Shown here: positions 10,801 through 21,900 of the stretch, one piece after another
How the letters are laid out: each line of letters starts with the position of its first letter
Numbering within the stretch: position 1 is the stretch's first letter
The notes under the pieces: generated by a model
Databases searched by the model: none
What the model saw: the letters and a program-made list of their open reading frames with translations, nothing else
What the model was told of the DNA's origin: nothing
Source: Baffinella frigidus
Lineage: Eukaryota; Cryptophyceae; Cryptomonadales; Baffinellaceae
Direction: 5' to 3'
NCBI GenBank assembly: GCA_026770585.1
Contig: MU646365.1
Coordinates: forward strand, 112,285-137,324
Length of the DNA: 25,040 nt
Translations under genes and position numbers: made by a program

Positions 10801-13800
10801 GACCTCCTTGCCGCTCTCGAGAACGTTGCGCTCGCGGCGGTACAGCCCGACGCACGCGTCCGTGTCCGCCCGAAACCCTAACCCCCAACCCCGACAAGGT
10901 GTAGTATATTAGGGGTTAGTTGTAGTGTATTGCGGGTCAATGGTAGTATATTAGGGGTTAATAGTAGTATATTAGGGGCTAGGTGTAGTATATGAGGGGT
11001 TAGGACCTCCTTCCCGGATTCGAGGACGTTACGCTCGCGGCGGTACAGCCCGACGCACGCGTCCGTGTCCGCGATCGCTATGTGCATCCCGTCCGGCGCG
11101 AAGGCCAATTTGGTGGCTCCGGCGTCGCCCTGGTTTTCAGGGTGGGAGGTTCAGCGGTTGACACCAGTATATAGACGACAAAGGTGCAGTATATAGTATG
11201 TCGTATAAAGTGTTACATACGACACCAGTGTAGTATATAGTGTTTATGGAGAAGTATGTCCCGTCCGGCGCGAAGTCTAATTTGGTGGCGCCCGCGCCCC
11301 CCTGGCAATACCAAACATGGATTCGAGATTGGGGTTGAGGGTTTTGAGTTTGGGGTTTTGACTTCAGGAGTTGGGAGGTAGGGATTAGGGAATAGGGAAT
11401 AAACCATGATAATAATAATAATATGGTCTAGGGATGAGGGAATAGGGAATATTTGGGGAAAGGGAGTTCCTGGCTGGCGCGCTAGGTACAGAACAGAGTT
11501 CAGGGTTCAGGGTTCAGGGTTCAGGGTTCAGGGTGTAAGTTTCAGATTTTAGGGTATAGGGCCTTGGGATTAGGGAGTAGGGTTTTGAACCTGGCTGGCG
11601 CGCTGGATGAGGTCGAGGTCCAAGGTGTTGAGCATCAGGAGAGACCCGTCCGTACACCCCCCCCCCCCGCAATTTCTCTCTCTCTGACTCTCTCTCTGAT
11701 TCCCTCTCTCTCTCTCTCTTCTGACTCTCTCCCTCTCTCCCCCAACCCAGGCGCGGAGAGCTGCTAGTGCACGCATTCGAATAGGGTTTAGGGTTTATGG
11801 TTCACGGGGGGTTAGGGGGTTGCACCTGGGAGGCGCGCTGGATGAGATCGAGGTCCGCGGTGTTGAGGATCAGGAGTGACCCGTCCGTGCACCCCACCAC
11901 CTGGGTTGTGGTTTGGGGACCAGGGTTTAGGGTTTAGGGTTTAGGGTTTAGGGTTTAGGGTTTAGGGTTTAGGGTTCAGGGTGTAGGGTGTAGGGTCTAG
12001 GGGTTTAGGGAGTTAAGATTACCAGCTCTTGGCCGTTGGGGTTGAGGGAGGTTTCGGGTTTCGGGTTTCGGGTTTCGGGTCCGGGGCTTCGGTTTTAGGG
12101 TGTAAGGTTTCGGATTTGGTGTGACCAGTTCTTGGCCGTTGGGGGTTGATGCAGGCGTTGCTTTTTGCTTTTTGCTTTTTGCTTTTTCTTATCCAGGATT
12201 TAGGATCTAGGATTTAGGATTTTCGTATCTAGGATTTATTTAGGATTTTCGTATTCGTATTTAGGATATCCGTATCTAGGATTTAGGATCTAGGGTATCT
12301 AGGATCTAGGTAGAGGGTTGGGGGTACCAGTTCTTGGCCGCTGGGGTCGATGCTTTCAGGTTTCGGGTTCGGTTTTTCAGGTTTAGAGATCAGGGATCAA
12401 GGTGCTGGGGTGTAGGGTTTGGTGTTACCAGTTCTTGGCCGTTGGGGTTGATGCAGATGCACGTCGGGATGCGCTTCTCCAGCACCTTGTGCCGCAGCCA
12501 CGCCTGCGATGAGACTGACGTTCATATACGACCAGAATACAGTATATATACTACACCGGATACAGTATATATGGTATATATAGTACACCAGATTAGTATA
12601 TATACTACACCGGTGTAGTATATACGATAGAGGGTGCCAGCACCTTGTGCCGCAGCCACGCCTGCAAGGAGAGAGGTGTTTGGTTCAGAACATGTAAGTC
12701 CTTCCAGCCACTTAGCAGCCACCGTCCAGCAACGAGAGAGACGTTTGTTTTTCAGAGCACCACACAGCGGACTTCGAGGGAATTTCGAATAACCCCTAAG
12801 CGATAAGACCTAGGACCCTACGGTAGGCAACCCATAGGGGCATGAGGGGGTTCCTACGGATAAGGTGACGGAAAGGTGGCCCGATTTGGGCCGAAAACCC
12901 CTTCGTAGCCCGCTGTGTGGTGGCAGTCAGCTTCTCTAGAACCTTGTGCCGCAGCCACGCCTGCCCCGTGATATCTACTGTATATACTATACACCATATA
13001 TACTATATACTGATTTTGTAGGTACCCGAGTGCTGTTCGTGTGGAGAACGAAGACTTGATTGCGGGCTTAGGGCTTGGGGTTCAGGGTTTAGGGTTCAAT
13101 CACGTGACCTGGCACTCATGGTCGATAACGCGAAGCATCCCGCCCCGAGTCACGACGAATAGCTGCAAGACGAGGGGGGGTGCGCAGATGGCCGCTCTAC
13201 TATTCCGGGTTCCGGGTTTCGGGTGTACGGTTAAGGGTTTATACACCCTAAGGTTTTAGGTTTACAAACCCGAAGATGTTAAAACGTTGAGGTTTCGGAT
13301 TCAGATTTTCCGGTGGAGGGGTTGGGACCTGAGACTCGTAGTCGATGACGCGAAGCATGCCCCCCCGGGTAACGACGAAGAGCTGCGAGGCGAGAGGGTG
13401 GGCGCAGATGGCCGCGATGTGCGATTCGAAGGCGTGCACTAGCAGCTCCCCGCGCCTGCGAGAGCGAGAGGGGGGGGGGGTCAGAGAGAGCCACATGTCA
13501 CAGCGAGAGAGAGAGAGGGAGAGAGAGATAAAGTGGAGGCACGCCGTCGTAAGGGCCTTTCAAGGCGAGGCAAGCCACTGGAGGAGGACCTAACAAGCCT
13601 CCGGCGGCTCCTGCGGGGGGCTTGCTGCGCGACCCGAATCGCAGTCGACCCCTGCGGGGGGCTTCCCGAGCGTCTGGTCCCTCCCCGATGCGTGAAACGA
13701 ATTCACATCGGAGGGGGGTCCTAACAAGCCTCCGGCGGCCCCTGCGGGGGGCTTGCTGCGCTAATCAAGCGCGACCCGAATCCCGGTCGACCCCTGCGGG

Positions 13801-16800
13801 GGGCTTCCCGGGCGTCTGGTCNNNNNNNNNNAGCCTCCGGCGGCCCCTGCGGGGGGCTTGCTGCGCTAATCAAGCGCGACCCGAATCCCGGTCGACCCCT
13901 GCGGGGGGCTTCCCGGGCGTCTGGTCCCTCCCCGATGTGTGAAACGAATTCACATCGGAGGGGGACCTGACCAGCCTCCGGCGGCCCCTGCGGGGGGCTT
14001 GCTGCGCGACCCGAATCGCGGTCAGCCTCCGGCGGCCCCTGCGGGGGGCTTGGTCCCCCTCCACGGGTGTAGTAAATTCCGCTGAAGTACCCGAAAACAT
14101 TCGATATATTCAAACAAGGTGGGTCACGTCCCGACTTCCTGGTACAAACTCAACGGCAGTCAGCACTTGCTCGCCTTCTGCAGGATTCTGGGTCACGTGA
14201 CCGTCAGTGCGCCTGAGGCCCTTGAAAGGCCCAATAAGGTTTACTGGGGGGGGGGAAATCATGGGGTGTAGGGTCCCCACGGGGGACCAATGCGAACTGA
14301 CTGAATGTCTATTTTGAACGTGTGTAGTAATTTTCTTTATATTTGGTCATGAAGCCGCCCGCTTTTCAGGCGCCACGCGACCAATTGCTGACTTTTGGCG
14401 TGTTTCCTGGGCCATAATCCAGTAATTGACTTAGGAATCTGTTGGCATAGATAGGCTCGTGTGGGTGGGCAGCGCACCGCTCCTCCTTGGTGAACATCTC
14501 GAAGATGGCGGCGTTGACGAGCGCGATCTTGCCTGTCGATGACGCTACCACGAAATTCGGCACCCGCACCTGACACGCATCGTTTAGGGTTTAGTGCTTA
14601 GTGATTAGTGATTAGTGTTTAATATTTAGTGTGTTTAGTGTTTAGTGTTTAGAGGCGACAGGTCGTGAGGGGTCGGCCCTCTGCGGTCCCAGACAGCAAC
14701 CCTACACCGTGCTCTGAGAACAGGAGAAAGATGGCGGCGTTGACGAGCGCGATCTTGCCTGTCGATGACGCCACCACGAAATTCGGCACCCGTACCTGGA
14801 GGGAGGGCAGCTTATCAGCGTTAGACCCTGTGTGATCCTAGACAGCAACCCTCAACCCAAACCCAAAGACCGGCGCGATCTTGCCTGTCGACGACGCAAC
14901 CACGAAATTGAGGACACGGACCTAAATCGAGTTGCGGTGGTTAGAACACGGTGTGGGACAGTACTGTTGAAACGACGCCACCACAAAGCTGAGAACCCGC
15001 ACCTGAAACGCATCGAGCGGCACTTGTCAGAGGTAGGCCCTGTATGGTTATGGATTAGTTCAGGGATTAGTTCCACCCCCACAAAATAAACGCTGTTCGA
15101 CAGCTTGTCAGAGGGCTCCCATAGGAGCTCATCGGATAGCAGACTTTTGGATCACTGTTTTCTAGGCTCGAGATTACTACAGAAACAGCAGAAGAAGAAT
15201 CGCGGAGGTTTGCGGTTAGGATTGGAGGATTGCGGTTGGGATTGGGAGGTTTGCGGTTAGGATTGGAGGATTGCGGCTAGGCTAGGAACGAGACCTGGGA
15301 CTCGAGGACGGTCGCGTCCTTGACAGGCATCTGCGGCCACGTTTCGCAACGCGTCCGTCTAAAAGACTCCCGGTACTAAGCAAGACATTTTAACCCCTAA
15401 AAGTGCGAAATGGCTCCAACGCCAAGCCAAAATCCAAGATACACTATGTTAGGTGACGGGACTAGATAGGGACACGCCGGATTGCGGTTAGGATTGCGGT
15501 TGGATATGGACGAGACCTGGGGCTCGAGGACGGTCGCGTCCCTAGGATTGGATATTTGCTGTTAGCATTGGAAGATTGCGGTTAGGATAGGGACGAGACC
15601 TGGGACTCGAGGACGGTCGCGTCCTTGACAGGCATCTGCGGCGACGTGAACGTGAGCGCCGTGATCGGCCCCACGTCCAAATCCTCGTACCTGCCGAAAG
15701 TTGACAGTTTAGTACCAGCATCGTCAACTTTTGGTGCTGTTGTATCCTTCGGCCCCACATCTAAGTCCTCGTACCTGAAAAAAAAAGCCATTGGCAGTTT
15801 AGTACCAGCATCGTCCAAACGTTGACAGTTTAGCACCAGCATCGTCAACTTTTGGCATTGGTTCATTCGTCCTTGGTAGGCATCTGCGGAGACGTGAACG
15901 TGATCACGTTCCCCACGTCCAAATCTTCGTACCTGCCGGGACGAGATGTCAGTCGGGTCGACCGACTATTCTCAAGTTGACATGCTGGGTGTGCGGTACA
16001 AATCCGTCCACTTTGGAGCGAAAAAAAGCCCGGGGTCGCCAAATTGGTGAGCCCAGATAGACTGAGAGCTAGCATACCAGGCTGTCAGAGTTATGACGGA
16101 ACGTACACGTTTGAGGGAGTTCAGTGGATGCTGAGGCGGGTCCGTTATACGGCTCATAGACCATTCGATCACTCAACTTAAACCTCGAGAGTAACACATA
16201 GCAAGAAGGATTACCAGGCGAGGAGGGGGGATTTGAAGTCGTAGAAGCGCACGAAGCCGAAGCACGAAGACTGCCAGGGCTTCGCAGACAATATCCATCC
16301 ATTTGCCAGGTACAAATATTATCCATTACTAAGGAAACCCCCAAATTTCGGCCACGAAGGGATTCTAGGGAACAACCCACTGTCCCTACGGAGGGCCTAC
16401 CGCACGGTCCTACATATCATTCACGGTTGGGCTGGGTTGTGAAAAAATGGCCTTGGAAGGGGACTGAGTGGGTACCAGGCGAGGAGGCGGAACTTGAAGT
16501 CGTAGAAGCGCACGAAGCCGTCCGCCGCGGCCGTGACCAGGAAGTTGTCGAACACGGACACCACCTGGTCACGAAACGCTTTACCATCACGTTTCGTCAT
16601 CACGGGCGCAAACCGGTGCGTGTTTCAGGCCGTGAATCAGTGGATATGACGTGGATTCGGACGTGGATCAGTGCAGACAGTCACGGGCGGGGCCAGACCG
16701 TGCCAGCAGCGCCCTCGTGCATGCGCTGGAGCTTGATCGCGAAACGACCCATCGAATTTTTCATGGCAATTGGGTGGAAATTACTGGAAAATCTATAAAA

Positions 16801-18675
16801 ACCTAGCCGTAATGTCCAGTCCTCGATTATTTAATTTAAATCCTGGGCGGGATTACATTGTGTGATGTTCCGAAATGGGCGGGGCGAGACCGTGACAGCA
16901 GCGCCCTCGTGCATTCAAACAAGTTTGATCGCACACCACTCCATCGCACGCGAGTACAACCCCCCCTAGTCTTATCACGTGGACGTGGACGTGACAAGAC
17001 CGAACGAGCCTTCTATCATCCAACAATGATGACAGTCACGACCCGTCATCATACGGGACAAGACATGCACAGGCGGAACGAGACCGTGCGCGCGTACCCC
17101 AAGCGGCGCGGTTTCAGCGCTGTTCAGGGTCGTGACTAGGCAGTTCAGGGGCGGGACCGTGACGGCAGCGCCCTCGTGCATGCGAAGAAGCTTGATCGCG
17201 CACCGATCCGTCGGACGCGAGTGCAGCGCCGGCAACAACACCTGTTTAAAAACCCGTTTTAATTGTTGGTTTTACAACGCGTTCCGTAATCCGAAAAGTC
17301 CACTATCCATGCAATCGCGAGACATTAGGCGACCCATGGTACAAATCGGCCAGACCCCACAGGAGGAAAGCTCGCGTCGATTCTCAGGGCTAGTGACTGG
17401 AGGCGCATCCCGGAACGGTGGGTTCACTTTGGAAAGGTTTCTGGCTCTGCCTCAGTCTATTTCGGCTCACCAAGCTGGTGCGCCCGGGCTCTTTCCCGCT
17501 TTCCAAAATCGACGGATTTGTACCGCAGCCCCAGCGTGTCAACGAGAATAGTCAACGAGAATAGTCAACACGAGTGGGTCCTGTCCCTCCTCCCGCGAGC
17601 TGGAGCTGAGAGCATTGTAAAACTATCCGCGGTCTGCAAGGTGCGTAAACCATAAACCCTGAACCCTGCACCCTGAACCCTGCACCCTGCAATCTGCACC
17701 CTGCACCCTGCACCCTAAATCCAGAACCCTAAACCCTAACCTAGGCAGCGCTAGGAGGAGGTCCGCCAGACCCGGAAGGAAGACGAATACTTCACTTCGA
17801 AGGGTGGGTAGGGATTGAGTTCAGGGTCTGGGTTTTAGGGTTTAGGGCTTAGGGTCTTGAGTTCAGGGTCTGGGTTTTAGGGTTTAGGGCTTAGGGTCTA
17901 GGGTTTAGGGTTTAGGGGACCTGGTCCCAGAGAAGGAGGTCGCCGTCCTCGGTCGCCGAGACTGCTTGCGTCGAGTACGGGATGAACACGGACCTGCATT
18001 TAGGGTTCGGGTTAGTTCAAGACGGCCTAGTGCCGGCAAGGTCGACGTGTGACGTCGCAGATGTTTTTGCGTGGCCAACAGATCCAAATGTACAAAACAT
18101 TATTCTTGTGACGGGCAGTCCGAAACCATGTTCTAATCCGGGTACGGACTATAGGGCACGGGACGACACGGCGTGAAACGCGGTGGGCCCTAACCCCTAA
18201 CCCCTGAACGCTCAAGGACTATAGGGCACGGGGCGGGACCGCGACTACGCACTACAGGGCGCCGCGTGGAGTGCGGTCGACCCTTACACCCTAAACCCTC
18301 AACCCTCACCCCTAAAACCTAAATCTAAACCCTAGCCCCTAAACCTTAAAGGACTGTAGGGGTTGGGGCAGCACCGCGTGCTGCACACACAGCACGCTGA
18401 CGCAGAGGCAAGCTCACTTCCAACAACAACCGCCAACCCCCCTGCCACGCACACCACCCTAAAATCGAGGGGGGGGGGCGATAGCGGACTAGAGGGCTTA
18501 GGGTGGGACCGCGTGAAGCGGCCGATGGGCGTGAGAAACTCCTTGGCCGAAATCGCGGGGGAGTAGTACTTGAGCGTGTTGTCGGTCCTGCCCAATAACC
18601 CCCGACCGAAAGTTGAGTGAACCGGGTTTGGTGATGAGCTCCGAGAATCCGTCGAATCACCTTTCGAAAGAATCG

Positions 18676-18718
<43 letters not shown>

Positions 18719-18824
18719 CAGACCGAGAGACCGATTGGGGGAATCGGAATCAACTTACCATGTCCAGAAGATGGTGCGGGCCTGGCCGTTGGTGATGAGC
18801 TCCGAGAAGTCGTCGCGCCGGAAC

Positions 18825-18914
<90 letters not shown>

Positions 18915-18948
18915 TACTCTCAAGCCGTGCGCGCGCGAGAGAGAGAGC

Positions 18949-18983
<35 letters not shown>

Positions 18984-21900
18984 CGAGAGACCGAGAGACC
19001 GAGAGACCGTGACAGAGAGACAGAGAGAGGAGGTGCACCATGTCCAGAAGATGGTGCGGGCCTGGCCGTTGGTGATGAGCTCCGAGAAGTCGTCGCGCCG
19101 GAACATCACGCAGTGCTGCACGTCCTTGCTCGTGATCTGCCCCAGGATATACGCTTCTTCATCAGGATATACGGTTTCGCGGTTACTTTTCGGTGAGGTT
19201 TCGCGGTTAGGTTTCCGGGTGAGGTTTGGGCTTTGGGTTTTTGAATGATCTGCTGCGGCCTTAGGCTTCGGGGTTAGGTTTGACGGTCGCGGCGGAACAT
19301 CACGTGTGCTGCACGTCCTTGCTCGTGATCTGCGCAGATAACAGGTTATTCACGGTTTCGGGGTGAGTTGTCGGGGTTGAGTCCGACAAGGTGCGTTTGG
19401 GGGTGCAGAAAACCCTTCAGCAAAAATCGGCCCGAGGTTGGGGGGGTGGTCTGCTTCAGGGTTAAGCGGTTTCGGCCGTACTTTTGGGGGTTAGGTGTTA
19501 GGGCCGTAGCTTGTGGGGTATAGCTTTCTGTTTGCACGAAAGTCCTTGCTCGCGACCTGCTTCAAGTTTTTGGAGTTCACAAATCAACCCGGTTTTCACA
19601 TGCAATCAGTTGTCATATGAAAGGTCTCCTCGCTCAGCGTAAATCGGGTTTCACACAAAATCACAGATAAATCCGGGATTCACAAGAATTCGCAATCGCA
19701 TGAAACAAGTCTTCTTGAATGGTCGCTTCGGGTTAAGCTTCGGGTCAGGTTAAGGGTTGAGGCGTCATGGGGTGCTTTGCTCGACAACACTGTGTGGTGG
19801 AAGGGCTCAGGGTTCAGGGTTTAGGGTTCAGGGTTTAGGGTTTAGGGTTTAGGTGAAGTGCACCTCGCTCTGGGCGGCAGGCTCGTCCCTCTGCAGCGTC
19901 CACTCCCAGATCTTGAGGCTCTGCCCCAGCCCGGCCCCCAGCGTCGCAATATACCTGTTTAGCGTTGAGTGTTGAGTGTTCAGGTTTCGGGTTTCGGGTT
20001 CAGGGCTCTGCCCGAGCCCGCCCCCCAGCGTTGCAATATTCCTGTAATTCACGCGAAATGTAGCGTGAATGTATCCCGTACTGCGAATAAAGATTTCGGG
20101 GTTAGTGTGCTAGTGTATAGTGTTTCGGGTTCCGTCCTTTTGCAGCATCCGCTCTCAGATCTTCAGGCTCTGCCCCAGCGTCGCGATGCACCTACCGGAC
20201 AAGATTTCGGTTTCGGTTTCAAAGTGCTAGGTATTGGGTTTCGGTTTCGGGTTTCGGGTTTCAGGTTCGTGAAGTCCGGCGCTATGTACCTGTTATTTAC
20301 GCGAAATGTGGCGTAACGTTCTCCCGTACTGCGAAACACGGATGAGGGGCTAGCGTTTGGTGTTGAGTATTTTGTTTTGGGTTTAGGGTTTAGGGTTCAG
20401 GGTTCAGGGTTCAGGGCTCAGGGTCTAGGTGAGGGGGTTAGATTGCGTGACACGTCATATCGAGAGACAACACCCCCCCCGGGTGCGCCTGGAAAATCGC
20501 CCGGACCGGGACGCCCGTACGCACGCCCCAAACTTCGGATTTCCGGCTATTTCGGGCGCAGATTTTCGGCTATTTCGGGGGCGAATTTCGGCTATTTCGG
20601 GTGATTTTCGACTATTTCGGGGGTGATTTTCGGATATTGGCCCCTGTCACCCGCTGTGGGGGGGAGGTGGTACATTGCGTCGCATGTCATGTCGAGCGAG
20701 AGGACCCCCCCAGGATGCGCCTCGAAGATGGTGCGGACCGGGACCCCAGTGCGCGCGTTCCACACCACCACCATCGTGTCGCTCTCGCCCTTGTCGCCCG
20801 TCACCTACCATTTATCATTTCAGGGTTTAGGGAGTGGGGTTTGGTGTTTGAGGCGGTGGACACGAGGTGTGGAGTTTCGCGCGTTCCCACACGACCACCA
20901 TCGTGTCGTGTCGCTCTCGCCCTTGTCTCCCGTCACCCAGCGGAGGGTTTAGGGTTCGGGTTTCAGGAGGGTCGCCTAAGATTGATCTGGAGAGTCACAC
21001 TGGCACCCATTGTCGAGGTGTGGGGGAGAAACACGGGCGCCTAATGTTGATCAGGCGGCAAATGTGGAGGAGGGTGGAGGGGGGGGTACCAGCCACTTTT
21101 TGTCGTCTGAGGCTGCTGCGCACGAGATCGTGTTTGTGTGCCCCTGGTTTGGGGTTCAGGGTTTAGGGTTCAGGGTTTAGGGTTTCGGATTTCGGGTTTC
21201 GGGTTTCGGGTTTAGAGATGATGGTTTATGCTTGAGGGTTGAGGGTTTAGGGATCAGGAATTGGGTTCGGGGATTAGGGATCATGGTTTCGGGATCAGGT
21301 GTTAGGGAAGGGCGTATGGATGATGGATTATGGTGGTAGGGATAAGGGTTTAGGGATGTTTGATTATGGGTGAGGGTTCAGGGACAAAGGTTTAGGGGTG
21401 ATGGATTATGGGTGAGGGTTTAGGGATGAGGGTTGAGGGATCACGGGTATGGTTTAGAGATGTTGAAATTGGTGATGAGGGCCAGGAGCAGGCGTTGCTC
21501 CCGCATTTCGTGGTCGAAAATCACCCCCGAAGTAGTCAAAATCATGAAAAGCACACCCCAGACAGCCAAAAATCACCCGAAATAGTCGAAAATAGTCGAA
21601 AATAACGCCCGAAAGAGTCGAAAACCAATCGAAAAAAGTTCATAGCCTCACGCGCAAAAATCACGCCCCAGGGAATCCGTATGAGGGATGAGGACCTGAA
21701 GGAGGCGTTGTTGGCGCATTTCGTAGTCGAAAATCACGCCCGTGTGCCCCACCGAGTAGAACACCGCCTGTTCCCGAGAACACGTTAAGTTGTGCATTGC
21801 GTGTAAGCCGACCTTAATTAAGGGTCCCGCTGTGACAACGTCGTGAGAGGGAATTCCGAAATATTTCGGAAGATCACTGAATCGGTTCCGCTTTTACGCT

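Noticed and set aside
11925-12000. A real telomere or chromosome end
   Set aside because: The arrays are short, interstitial, in many introns, and flanked by coding exons of one gene.
13596-14062. CRISPR-like array
   Set aside because: Units of 131-141 bp without unique spacers, in a eukaryotic intron.
14731-15005. Echoes as mutually exclusive alternative exons
   Set aside because: Each has only one splice site and part of the exon, so it could not replace the exon in frame.
18735-19196. Long plus-strand ORF (153 codons) over exon 6
   Set aside because: Its protein is mostly SLSLSL and RERERE from the CT/GA tract, and it is antisense to exon 6.
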